From the NCBI RefSeq assembly GCF_043641665.1, contig NC_092198.1, positions 14,501,001 to 14,565,000 on the forward strand: a stretch of 64,000 nucleotides of DNA, read 5' to 3'. The translations under genes were made by a program, and so were the position numbers. The notes beneath the pieces were generated by a model. The model saw only the letters and a program-made list of their open reading frames with translations. It made no database searches and was not told the DNA's origin. This document shows positions 1 through 11,003 of this stretch, piece by piece (positions within the stretch are counted from its first letter, which is position 1; each line of letters starts with the position of its first letter). The DNA comes from Enoplosus armatus (lineage: Eukaryota; Chordata; Actinopteri; Centrarchiformes; Enoplosidae).

Positions 1-1790
1 AAACTCCAAGTAGAGGATTTTAATTTAAGGACTGCTGCCAAATAAGCACAGAAATATTCGATTTTCTACTGATGCAATATGAATATCTAAACTTTCCTAT
101 ATAGGCAAACATTTTATTAGATCAGTTGTTGCAAGAAAAATTTGTTACATTCATGTGTTTTGAAGTCTTTGCAAAGTTAAAATTGAACAGATGCAATCTT
201 TCCATTTAAAACACAAACGTACAGATATTTATCAAATATTATCATACCAGTACTTTATTATGTTATATGTAATGGCTTCAAGCCAATTCAGAAGCTATTT
301 GTTGTGTATAAATATTGCCTCCACATCTTGAAGTTTAGACAGCAATAAGATAAAATTTAGCCCTAAAAGCTTACTGCTTTATTAGATATCACCTACACAA
401 ATTTACATCACAGCAGATGGTCTCCCTTCAACCGGCAGACATCTGAAAACGTGCCTAACATCTGCAGCTAGTCATTTAATGCTTCATTCAAAAACCCTGG
501 GCTGTAAAATCTACAGACATCATTAAGCATGTCTGCTAATTTCTAAAACCTGAAATACAGCAGCGATAAAACTACTAAGGCAATGCAACCCAAAACACAT
601 GTTTACGGTATATTGAAACCTACCAAACGTGGGCCAACCTAAAACACATGTTTAGATAGGAACCTCCTCTCAAAGTCTCTTCATTTAGACTCAGGGTCTT
701 CATTAAATTTACACCCTGTAATCCAGCTGCATAACATTTAAACCTTTATTGGACGTCTTGGTGGATTGTTGAGGAGTGTTTAGGCTTTTTGAAAGTCTCC
801 AGACTTCTAATAAGGAGTCAACCAAGCCAAAAACATAAAAAAACATAAGTGCTCTGTCTCTCCTCCTCTTACTGTCTGTCTTAGTCTCTCTTTCAATTCA
901 ATTAGGTTGTAAGAAGTACAGTAAGTTGTTAGCCAAAGCATATCAACAGCAACTCTGTCTCCCTCTGCGAGTCAACACTCATTTCTTTCTCTCACTATGC
1001 CAAATCCGCCTTTAAATCATGTTTTTCTGCCTTCTTCTGATCGCGCAGCACATGTTTCTGGACTCATAGCGATCCTTGCCTCTCAGAACAAATTGAGTTT
1101 AATGGGGGTGAGGCAGGGTGAGCCGAGGGGGAGGAGAGGGGAAGGCAAAGAGAGGGCTGTAAAAACACACCACATGCTACTCTATGCCAGCCTCTATGAG
1201 GAGAACAGCAGCATTACTCTGACACTACTTCTTACACCAAATCCAACAGTAACACACGTTGGCCTGGCAAGAACTGACGCAAACTCATACAGGCAATCAC
1301 TGAATGGCAAAATACATCTTAACATGTTTTAAAATGTTACTTTCTTGAGTTATTTTACATTAGTATCTTTTGTTTTGGAGAAATACAGGATTCTAAAAAT
1401 GAATCTAAAATGTATTCATGTGTGAACTATATGGGTAGTTCCTGCAGTTGGCCAGCTGTCAGAGAAAAGTATACTCCTTCACTGACTTTAAAACTGTCTC
1501 AAATTCCTGAATACATTGCAGTGACAAACACCATCCATCTTTAACTCCGAGCAGGTTAAAACAGTCACGGCTGTTGGCAGATACCAGTCGACCCATGGCT
1601 GGTACACACAAACCTGGCCGGACAGGCAAGTGAGCAAACATACACACCTTTGGCAAAACATTGACATGAACACACATAGTTGGTATGCACCTGAACATTG
1701 GTCTTTTTCTGCTCTCCTTGCGGTGCAATGCCCTGGTTTAATTAAGTGGACTACTGTTAAGGTTCTTCTAAGGCCAGCACATCCAGTAAA

Positions 1791-1814
1791 CACACACACA
1801 CACACACACACACA
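1791..1814. repeat. (CA)12 microsatellite
   Basis: Uninterrupted CA dinucleotide run. Confidence 0.97.
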
Positions 1815-2115
1815 AAGACACAGGGGCAGCGTCCTTCACCCTGGCCAGGGTGCCTTGAAGAGAAAATTAATTTTCCTGGGTGAGCATAGCTTGCTAAAGG
1901 GCAACTAAAAAGGCAGAGAGCCTACTGAATAAAGCCATTCAAGAGGTTCTCTGGCATTCTGTCCACATCTTCCAGACCTGAGCATGACCTGGACACACAC
2001 ATGCTTTCTGGATAACTTCATACTGCAGATACCAATCGACTGTATATGCTTGTTGTCATTGTAACACCAAACAAGACCAACAAAGATCCCCTCCAGACAC
2101 GTTTTAAGAGTTAAG

Positions 2116-2325
2116 TTGGACCAGGATTGGCTTCTAAACTAGTTGAGACGTCACAAAATCTTGCTTGTATACATAGAGACGCAGAGAAATGTCCCCCCTT
2201 CAGCAAATGAATGCAGCCTTCTAGTGTCAGACTCTGCAAATACATAATTCTGCAAAGTGAAGCTCGAACACTAAACTGAAGCGTCATTAAGCGAACACAT
2301 TTATGAGTGGAGGGGGGCTTTTAAA
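2116..2325. repeat. Interspersed repeat, copy 1 (pairs with 57788-57990)
   Basis: TTGGACCAGGATTGGCT, GACGTCACAAAATC, CTTCAGCAAATGAA, ACTCTGCAAATACATAATTC and GTGAAGCTCGAACA occur in the same order as in the copy at 57.8 kb. Confidence 0.7.
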
Positions 2326-3128
2326 TCCAGTCCACAGACAATGTAAGAAATGTGCTAATGGGAATAAACAATTCTATCGTGACTTGACTTATGCATCACT
2401 TTCAGTGTGTATCATCACAGCAGCACACGAGTTAATGTAACCTTCAGCCGTTTTTACCCCTCTGCCACCTCACTGACCTTTTAAATCTAGCAGGATCCAC
2501 GGGACTTACCCCCACAATCTCACTGATAAATGACTCCCCACAGCTATGAGGCTCTTCAAATCCCTCCATCAAGACCAGTCCAAGCTATAACACAGACATC
2601 AGAGGAATGATAAAACACTGACTGTTTGCAAAAACTGGGTCCTTTCAAAGCACAAAGAATTGGCCCAAGAGGAAAGGAAAAGCTAAGTTCTTGTAGATGA
2701 ACTATAAAGTAAAGGGCTCTACCTTTTGGAAGCAGAACTACAGTCTGCAAAGTCGGCTTGTTAACAAGGAATTGTGGTGTGTAATAATTGAGCTACGATG
2801 GGAGAGTAGAGCTGCTGTAGGGGTCGCGTTATGGCTGATGGGACACTGGGGACCTGCAGTGGGGAGGGGGGGGCAAGCCATACAGATAATGGTATGAGGA
2901 TGTATAGGTATTACTGAGATGGTGGTGGGGGGAGGTATAGGGTGGTATATGGGGGACAGGAGAACCTCAACACCCCCTGCAAGCAGCTGCATGTTGGTGC
3001 TGAAGAATGCCAGGAGGTTTTTTTGGGGGGGCCACATCTGCTTTGGCTATCAGGAGACTGCTCGCCCTCCCTACATATTTCAAAATGGCTATTATTTTAG
3101 AGTACTTTTTAGTGAAAGACTTGTTCTG

Positions 3129-3181
3129 GAAGGAAGGAGGGAAGGAAGGGCAGTAGGAAGGAAGGAAGGAAAAAAGAAAAC
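3129..3181. repeat. GGAA-rich purine tract
   Basis: Imperfect GGAA/GGGAAGG tandem units, all purine on the plus strand except a single GCAGT interruption. Confidence 0.85.
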
Positions 3182-4845
3182 ACCCCTCTAGGAGAGCTGA
3201 AGCCATTAGGAATGCATGCTGAGTTTCAAAAACAGAGAACAGAGAAGAAAAGGATAAAAATCAAATCAAGGGCAGAGAAAAAAGATGGGGGTTGGAAAGG
3301 AAAGAGGGCTTTGCTTTTCTGTGAGAGAACCAGGCCAAAGCTTAGTACAGCGCCAGGTTCCATTCAGACTAGACAAAGTAAATAAAACCACTTGATGAAA
3401 AAGAGCGAAAGGAAGCCAATGGATGGCGCAAAGAGCGTTTCAAGCAGGGGGGTATGAAGCTGTACGGAGTTAGAAAGATGCAGCGAGACAGAAAGAGGAG
3501 GTCTGGCTTTCTGCACTTTCTGTTTTCTGTTATTACAACTGAGCAGTCAACCTTATCTGATGGCCGGACGCAGATCTACACAGATTATCACAGGATTGTC
3601 AAAATGAAGTCACAGCTCTGTGTGTGGGGAAAGGGGTGCGAAAGAGAGAAAAAAGAAAAACAGAAGGAAAAAGAGAAAGACAGAGGCGCCCATTCATCTT
3701 CCCCATTAATCATTTTCTACTGTCATCTCAATCTCTCCCTCCAGCTCCAGAGGACATCCAGACTGCTAATCTGGAATGATAAACAAAAGCTAGTTAACAT
3801 CCAGCTAATCAAAATGAGCACTGGAGCGGGCTGTGCTTATTCCTGTTCCTGTTCTGGTGCCGTCAGCCTCTGGCCTGCCCTCTCTCTTCTCGTAACCCAA
3901 ACCACACACTAATTCATAAATTACAAACAAAGAGTCCCTTGTGGTTTGGGAGGGACCGGGCCGGCACTGCAAACCGGCGCTACAGGGGAACGGCAGTGCG
4001 TCAATTAGAGGGAAACCCGGCTGACAGGGAGAGGTAGGTGTGGATGCCTGCAAACACTAACACCAACAGAGAGGCAGGAGCACAGACCTACTGTACACAC
4101 ATGTTCACAACAGACAGGAAAACACACACACACCCACACATACCATTTGGAAGCCATCTAAGCAATTTTGTCATTTCGAGCCCAGGAACTGACTGCACCA
4201 TTGTCTGGTGTAAGTGGCTCCCGGCTCGGTTTCTCTGCCCTGTTTACGAGGGGTGACGTGTGCTCAGGTGTTGTGCATGCACCGCCTGGGAGTTAAGCCT
4301 GCAGTTGTGTCGAACTCGAGGCAGGCTTCTGTGGAAAAACAAATGTTGAAATGCAGGAGACGTTGGGCATGTGGAGTGAAAACTAAACATGTTTCGAGTT
4401 CAGCATCCGATGAAAGTAACACTGAGATGACGAGGCTGATATTACCCTGGTTCAGCTCAGCTCGTAACCATAAACCAAATTTACTGAATCAATTCTGAAT
4501 GAAATCTCTTGTGAATCTTTTATGACCCAAGTTTTCTCATTCATTTTCAATTTTACAGTAAATTCAGTAAACAGTATGAATCCCATATAACCAAACTGAG
4601 AATAGGTACAGCAACCACTGACATCTAACCAGATGTTCCAGAAGTCCAGAATATTTAACTGGCCATACAGTAATCAATAAACTTATAAAAAGTAAGCCAG
4701 TGTAAGACAGGAAATGTCACATGCACAGATGTATTAAAAATGCTTATTATTAGAGATAAATTAATTGTGATATAGATTTAATCACATCATCCAGTCTTCT
4801 CAAACGTTCTCGGACCAATAAGACCAGAAATGCAGCAAAAAAGAT

Positions 4846-5131
4846 TAGTGCTGAAATGATTAATCAATCGACAGAAAATTAACTACTTTGAGAATCGATT
4901 GATCGTTTCAGCAAAACATTTGCTGCTTTTCTCGGTTTTATATGATTGTTAACTGAAGATCTTTGGGCTTTGGAGTGTTGGTTGGACAAAACGTCCCCTT
5001 GGGCTCTGAGAAACTGTAATTCACACTTTTCAAAATTTTTAACATTTCATAGACCAAACGATAAATTGATTAATCAAGAAAATAATCAGCAAATCAACTG
5101 CTAATAAAAATAACAGCTAGTTACAGTCCTA
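4846..5131 (+). mobile_element. A/T-rich non-autonomous element with GATTAATC ends (copy A)
   Basis: Starts TAGTGCTGAAATGATTAATC and ends with the reverse complement of a similar start (TAGGACTGTAACTAGC). Inside are ATCGATTGATCGTTTCAG, CTTTGGGCTTTGGAGTGTTG, GGGCTCTGAGAAACTG and CATAGACCAAACGATAAATT. This is the pattern of a very common fish repeat that I know with ends like TAGGGCTGCAACTAACG. The terminal inverted repeats suggest a DNA-transposon derivative; the superfamily is not determined. It has no coding capacity. Confidence 0.75.
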
Positions 5132-5385
5132 AAAATGATTTTACTTTCACAGAAGGAGGTGTCGTGGGGTTTAGTGACAGTAAGTGACATCTTTTCAGAG
5201 AGCTAAACCCTGCTGCCTGCTCTGAGTCAGCACAAGTATTTGAATTGTGTGAACGACTCGCTGCCCCTGTTGGTTTTACTGTATTATGCACAATGGTGGT
5301 TAATTACAGTGGAGTCAAACTCCTGCCAGCAGAGCCTGTTCTCTACCAGCAGCCCATTAGGAAAAAAACACTGACCATCTATGGA

Positions 5386-5388
<3 letters not shown>

Positions 5389-5435
<47 letters not shown>
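5389..5435. repeat. (AC)n microsatellite, 47 bp
   Basis: Uninterrupted AC run. Confidence 0.97.
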
Positions 5436-5437
<2 letters not shown>

Positions 5438-6139
5438 AAAAAGTGAGTTTCGCTGTTCTTGTTAAAGGTGCAAATATTGAGTTGGGTGTTGTCAGGTATC
5501 AGCGTTGTCATATGCATGTGTGTGCTCACTGTTGTGTGTATCTAAGTGATCTCACACAGTTGTTCCTCAGCTACCTCACCTGTCCACAAGTGAAACCTAC
5601 AGTTCCCTGTCAGTCAACCTGGCACATCTCCCTCTCAGCTCCTGAGCACTTGTTTCCTCATGTTTCATAGAATTCCCAGGAGACACACACAGACACACAC
5701 CATCTTCCAAATAATTAACACTCACACCAATTTATCCACTCATATGCTCTCACATCCAGCGGGGACATTCCTGAGGGCAACGCAAGGTGAAGCATTTAAA
5801 CTTCACAACAAGCAAAAGGTAAAAACAGAGCTTCATGACAAATTGAAAATGCAGAGAAATTACTCTTAAAGATCCAAAGTTTTGAGCTTTTAAGACAGAA
5901 AACAAAAGGGACGGTCCCACAAGTAACGCAGAAGTCTTCAGCGCAGAAATCAACAGGCAAAAGAAGCCAGACTACAGCAGAGAGATTTAAAAGCGTGTTC
6001 AGGCAGAAGACGAGGTGACACTTACACACACATCGCTGAATGGAAAATCCTCCGGGATCCAGGCACTAACTTTCTCTCTGAGCGTGTGTTTGTGTGCGGC
6101 TGTCTGGCTTGTCAAACACTGCCCCCTCCTCCTCGTCTT

Positions 6140-6178
6140 CCTCCTCCTCCTCCTCCTCCTCCTCCTCCTCCTCCTCTC
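6140..6178. repeat. (CTC)n trinucleotide repeat
   Basis: About 13 pure CTC units, preceded by a shorter imperfect CTC stretch. The shadow ORFs it creates read as poly-Leu, poly-Pro or poly-Arg and are not genes. Confidence 0.95.
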
Positions 6179-6529
6179 CGTCCCGCCAGGAGAGCTGGAA
6201 CTAGCTTTGCCGTGAAAACAAGCGCTCACGTGAATAGTCCACCGTGGGTCCGACCAGAACGAGAGAGCACGGCCCAAAAAAGGGAAACAAAGAAGGAGGG
6301 AGGGAGGAAAAGAAAAGAATAACCCCCTAAAGAAGGTATGTTCCTTTATGGTGACTCCCCCTTTTTAAGCCAAATGGAGTATGAAGAGAGTTTCCTCTTC
6401 TTTTCTTCTCCTCATCCAGAGTGAATAAGGCTTTTCTAATGCTTCTCTCCTCTTTTAGTTTTCCCTTCCTTCCTACTCGCAGGGAGAGAGAAAGTTAAAC
6501 CCGGCTTTAGACAACTGGAATGTGACAGC

Positions 6530-6531
<2 letters not shown>

Positions 6532-6570
<39 letters not shown>
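6532..6570. repeat. (GA)n microsatellite
   Basis: Pure GA run of about 39 bp. A second interrupted GA run (with GAGCGAGA units) follows at 6701-6740. Confidence 0.96.
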
Positions 6571-6571
<1 letters not shown>

Positions 6572-6700
6572 AGGGACATGTAGTGTCCATCTACACAGCC
6601 CACTGCTGTGTGAGTGAGCAGTCAAAGAGAGGTAGAAAGGGGAGGGAAGGAGCAGGCGAAAGAGGAGGAGGGGGCTATGAGTGTATGCATGAGTATGTGA

Positions 6701-6740
6701 GAGCGAGAGAGAGAGCGAGAGAGAGAGAGAGAGAGAGAGA
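6701..6740. repeat. (GA)n microsatellite with GC interruptions
   Basis: GAGCGAGAGAGAGAGC followed by pure GA to 6740. Confidence 0.94.
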
Positions 6741-6861
6741 TGAAATAAGTCAGAGCTCCAGGAAATGACCTGAGAATTTCATTCAGCTCAGATTGGTGAT
6801 CTGGGAACGTGTAAGGGCTTTAACGTGCTGCTCCAGGCTGCATGTACAGTGAACGTGCACG

Positions 6862-7165
6862 GTAGGGTTGGGCAATAAGACCATATATACAGTGAGACAA
6901 TCTAAATTTGTCATCAGTCAACAGGTTTTTCCCACACTGTTTATAAACGTGGTATCTGTCCCTTTAATATCTCTGGTTGACAGGGGCCATTGTGGGCAGT
7001 GTTGTCAATCAACGAGCAGGACTGCTAAAAGTGCATTGATTAGTATTCAGTTTGCTGCATTGGCTAAAAACAGACATTCTTGTCATTTTTTTCTTAATTG
7101 ATTTACCAGAAAATGGACTATATTGTGACATACAGTATATCAATACTGGGATTTGAATGGACATA
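6862..7165 (+). mobile_element. Repeat relic with GGTTGGGC-type end
   Basis: Begins TAGGGTTGGGCAATAAGACC and ends around ACTATATTGTGACATACAG then TATCAATACTGG. These resemble common fish elements whose ends read TAGGGTTGGGCGATA and whose bodies contain ATATCGTGATA. A probable second relic ends at 39975 in the opposite sense (TTATCGTCCAGCTCTAAC). No coding capacity. Confidence 0.45.
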
Positions 7166-7497
7166 TTCCACGGCAGAGGATTTAATCCATGTCGACCACT
7201 CCTTGTTTTTTTTGTACAGATCTGGGTAAAACGTGAATATGATTTTTATTTTTCCTTTATATAAAGGCATCCACCTGGGCCACTGTTGTTGTTCATGACA
7301 TGTCATTGTAAATAAAGCTGCAACAAAAAGATTTGGGAGGTGTGTGCCAGGACTCCTCTGCGAGCCTCTGAGACCCAGAACACCCTTCTCGGCATGGATC
7401 CACGGAGACATTTAAATGTATCCTGCAGAACAATAATTCTAGCTTAAGGTGCCCTGGGAATTTCTCCCCTTGGTTCCCATCCCCTAGACCGCCTCTC

Positions 7498-7526
<29 letters not shown>
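7498..7526. repeat. (CA)n microsatellite, 29 bp
   Basis: Uninterrupted CA run. Confidence 0.96.
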
Positions 7527-7529
<3 letters not shown>

Positions 7530-7624
7530 TTCTCCCCTCTCTCTTTCTCTCTTCCTCTCCCTCTGTCCTCGTCCACCGCAGGAGGAAAACTGAAACCAGC
7601 CACAGACTGGAAAGCATTAGTCTG

Positions 7625-7643
7625 CCCCCCCCCCCCCCCCCCC
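7625..7643. repeat. Poly-C, 19 bases
   Basis: C19 homopolymer. It is complementary to the G24 run at 7894-7917, about 250 bp away. Confidence 0.95.
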
Positions 7644-7893
7644 GCCATCCGATTCAACACACTCTACATACAAGCGAAAACAAGAACGATTGAAACACAA
7701 AAAGAGGAGAAAGCAGTGTTCGCCGCGAGCACAGAGTGACACGAAAAACAGTAGTGTACACAGTTTACGACTTCGTGAAGCCGACAAAGTTGGCAGCGAG
7801 TTCTCGTCCAGAGCTTTGCTTATTTTGCAGTTTCCAGCCCAACAAAGAAGCAGTTGCTCATTTGGGAAAACAGGCCAAGCAAAAACCACAGGC

Positions 7894-7917
7894 GGGGGGG
7901 GGGGGGGGGGGGGGGGG
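7894..7917. repeat. Poly-G, 24 bases
   Basis: G24 homopolymer with obvious G-quadruplex potential. A TG-rich stretch (TTTGTGTG units) follows to about 8040. Confidence 0.95.
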
Positions 7918-8416
7918 TTGTTTGTGTGTTTGTGTGTACAGTGTTTGTGCATTCAGTTTGTGCATGTACTGTAAGATCTAGTTGTGCTTGTTTTAATGTG
8001 TGCAGGTATGTTTGCACACGTGTGTACATGCGTTTGTGTGCAAACATGTGACTGTGTGAAGGTTAAAACTTGACTGCATACTCCTATTATCCTGCATTTT
8101 CTAAAGCAGACAAACAGCCTAAAGCCAAACGCAGAACATTCCTCCGCTCTGGAAAGCGCTTCCCATGTTGGGGGCTGGAGCGGTTACAGGGACATAAGTG
8201 GCTTTGACTAGTGGCAGCAGAGCGACAGACCCCAAAATGATCATCAGTGGGGCCCTCTTTCTCCCATTCCCATACAGACCAGCGCTGATGAGACCTATGG
8301 CCTCAATAAAAGTGCTGCCACAGAGGCCAGGGAGGACTGAGTGGTCGGTATTGAGCCAGGAGGAGAGATAAACATTGATTATCTACAATGTCATGAGACT
8401 GTCTGCAGAAGATAGA

Positions 8417-8428
8417 GGGGGGGGGGGG
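8417..8428. repeat. Poly-G, 12 bases
   Basis: Short G homopolymer in otherwise mixed sequence. Confidence 0.9.
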
Positions 8429-9894
8429 CTAAACTATGCTAATACTACAGGACATGGCCTAACTCATAAGGGATCCAAAAAAATACACTTAATATATTAT
8501 ACTACGCGATAAAAATACTCCATTACGAGCAAAAGTCCTGAATTGAAAATGCACATATTGATAGCAAAATGTACTTCTGTACAAAATGTGCTATACGATC
8601 ATATATTACATTATTGGATTATCATTACTTATACATTAATGTGTAAGTAGCATTTTACTCGGTCACGGTAGAGCTAATTTTACCTGTTTCATATAACATG
8701 CATCATATTTTACAAGATAATCATAATGTTTTGTATGTAAAATCTTTTCTGTAAAGTAACTAGCAACTATAAACTATTAAATCACTGTAGTGAAGTAAAA
8801 AGTAAATTTCCCTCTGAATTGTGCAGGAAGTATAAAGCAGCATGAAATGGAAACACTCAAGTTAAGTACAAGTATCTCAAATTATTTGTACCCGAGTATA
8901 TTAACTTCATTCCTGTTGAAACCTACCACACAGAAACATCGTACAGTATTATCACTGCTGGGTTTATCTTGTGTTTTTGGTTAACAGGTGAGGATGCACA
9001 TGTTGACTTTTGCTAACAGAGCTGATGAGCGTGTTGAATGCCTCAAGAGGTGAGGAGTGAGTTTACCCAGTGAGCACTGAGTTGGCACTCAGTCCTATCA
9101 TGCTGCAGTCACCTGTGTTATCTGTCTGTATCAGAACATCCCTCTGTTGTTGCTTTAAGCAGTCTGCAGATAGCAGCTGACACACAGTCTAGTTTCTGTT
9201 TCCAGTTTTTCTCTCTTTCTATTTTCACCAAAGGGACTTTTTAAAGGTTTTGGTACCGTCACACAAGCAAAAGTGAATAGCGATGGATACAAAGCGGAAA
9301 AAGGCTCAGGGGAAAAAGGCAAATGACTGAGTTCTGAGAACACTCTTAACTCACGGTAGTCATGGATATTGTGGTGAGATACAAGGCTTTGTGGATGTTC
9401 TTTACACTAACAGGCAAAATGATTAAGAACCAAGGGTCCAAGTGAGGAGTTACAACATGTGTCTTTACTATAATTTAGCAACTATGTTGAGTGGCAATCA
9501 GCCATTTAGTTTTGCTTAAATTTCTTAGGGATTTGCTAGATTTGTAAGTAAATACAGATTATAGACACTTCATAAGCACCACATCAGAAACTGTAATGAG
9601 TCCTGTTTATTCATGGTTTATTTTACTCATTCAATGGAAGTGATCCAGTTCAAACTCTCTTTTTTTTCTTTTTATCTTGCATATCTTTATCTTTTATTGG
9701 ACAAATTGCAGTCTCGAAATTTAAGTAATTAAGTAACTAATAAACTATTTCTTGAACAGATTAGGATTAGTGTGTATTTTATTTCAAATAAAATAAGAAG
9801 ACTTTAAAATATTAGATTCTAACCAGTGCAACTTCAGTAACAGAAAAGTGTATTTTGATAAGAACACAGTTAATTACAGCAACAGCCTGATGAG

Positions 9895-10112
9895 GTTGTG
9901 TTACATACAATCATACGGGGGGGAAAAAACCCTGCGGCACTGAACAACTTGGGAAGCATTTGGCTGTTCAGTCAATTGCTCAAAGGCACTATGAAAATAT
10001 TATCTGCACAACTCAATTACTCTCCATGAAAAAAAATCCTATTTCCTCAGATAGTCGGGGACATGAACCAGTCAACTTCCAGCTCTAACCTCTAGGCTAT
10101 CGACGTCTGCAC
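9895..10112 (-). mobile_element. tRNA-derived SINE remnant
   Basis: On the minus strand there is a tRNA-like head: box A TAGCCTAGAGGTTAGAGC near 10100 and, about 30 nt later, box B GGTTCATGTCC (10069-10059). A body with TGAGCAATTGACTGAACAGC follows, resembling the TGAGCAAGGCACTGAACCCC segment common in fish SINEs, then TCAGTGCCGCAGGG. The poly-A/C slip at 9910 may mark further decay. It is not a functional tRNA. Confidence 0.65.
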
Positions 10113-10799
10113 AGTCGGAAATGGCGGACAGAAGAAAAACAAGGAAGAGGGATGAGATGAAAGGCAGAGGTTTACGGGTTGTGAGGGTGGCATGGACTGG
10201 GAAATGGAGAACTTTGAAGGGTACAGAGTTAGAAAAAGACAGCAGACACCAAGCGAAAAAGCCCATGCCGCAAACGTGCAAATGGTTGGTGGGAAAGAGA
10301 AGAAAGGGTAAAGACACATTTTAATCTGATTAAACTTCTTAGAGACTTTCCCCCAGGGCCAGTGGTCACACCGGCTAGGTATTAAAGTAGATTTGTAATG
10401 TATGACCACACTACAGCCAAGCGTGTATGTGTTTGAAGGAGGGAATGCCAGAATTAGGGTGTGATTTAACCAGTTTTTATTTGCTTGTATGTGTGTGTGG
10501 TGCTACATGTTGCTTGTGGGCAACAAAAACATCCAGCAGACACCAGTTGATGCAAGTCGATGAGACACGGCGTGGCAGACATCAGCTGACTGAACATGCT
10601 GGCAAAGCACACTCCCACAACCCCTTGCATCAGCAAATCCCCATGGCAACAGCGTGTTCCCGCCAAAAACTCCCTCCATGTTACTCGTCCTGCTCCGGAG
10701 ACCACACCCCGAGTTGCTTCAATAACTTTCAGCCTGTTACTTTACCGAACTTCAGTAAAGCTTAGAGGAGGCTATTTGGCCTAAAGCTAATTAGTCATG

Positions 10800-10831
10800 G
10801 TGTGTGTGTGTGTGTGGGTGTGGGTGTGGGT

Positions 10832-10863
<32 letters not shown>
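10800..10863. repeat. (TG)n / TGGG-interrupted microsatellite
   Basis: TG run with GTGGGTG variants in the middle. It faces a CA array at 10981-11003. Confidence 0.95.
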
Positions 10864-10866
<3 letters not shown>

Positions 10867-10980
10867 GGCAGATGAAGACAAGAGAGTTTAGCAAAGAAGA
10901 TGAGGTTATACCACTCAAACTCAATGCCTTTTATGGGCATTGGCTGAACCAACCACAACCACTATTAATGCAACACACCG

Positions 10981-11003
10981 ACACACACACACACACACAC
11001 ACA
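10981..11003. repeat. (AC)n microsatellite, 23 bp
   Basis: Pure AC run, inverted relative to the TG array 117 bp to the left. Confidence 0.95.

Noticed and set aside
2517..2592. Possible 75-nt minus-strand exon between a TTATAG acceptor and a GGGG|GTAAGT donor
   Set aside because: The splice sites look good, but eva1c exon 5 ends in phase 1 and that phase meets a stop (ATT TGA). Only phase 0 is open, and the peptide (LMEGFEEPHSCGES...) is not recognised.
3454..3912. 152-codon plus-strand ORF
   Set aside because: Lys/Glu-rich stretch from an AAAGAGAAA purine tract; no recognisable domain.
6015..6322. Poly-Leu, poly-Pro and poly-Arg ORFs
   Set aside because: Created by the (CTC)n repeat in three frames; no conserved flanking sequence.
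10059..10100. tRNA gene on the minus strand
   Set aside because: Box A and box B are present, but no cloverleaf with a paired acceptor stem is evident, and SINE body sequence follows, so it is a SINE head.
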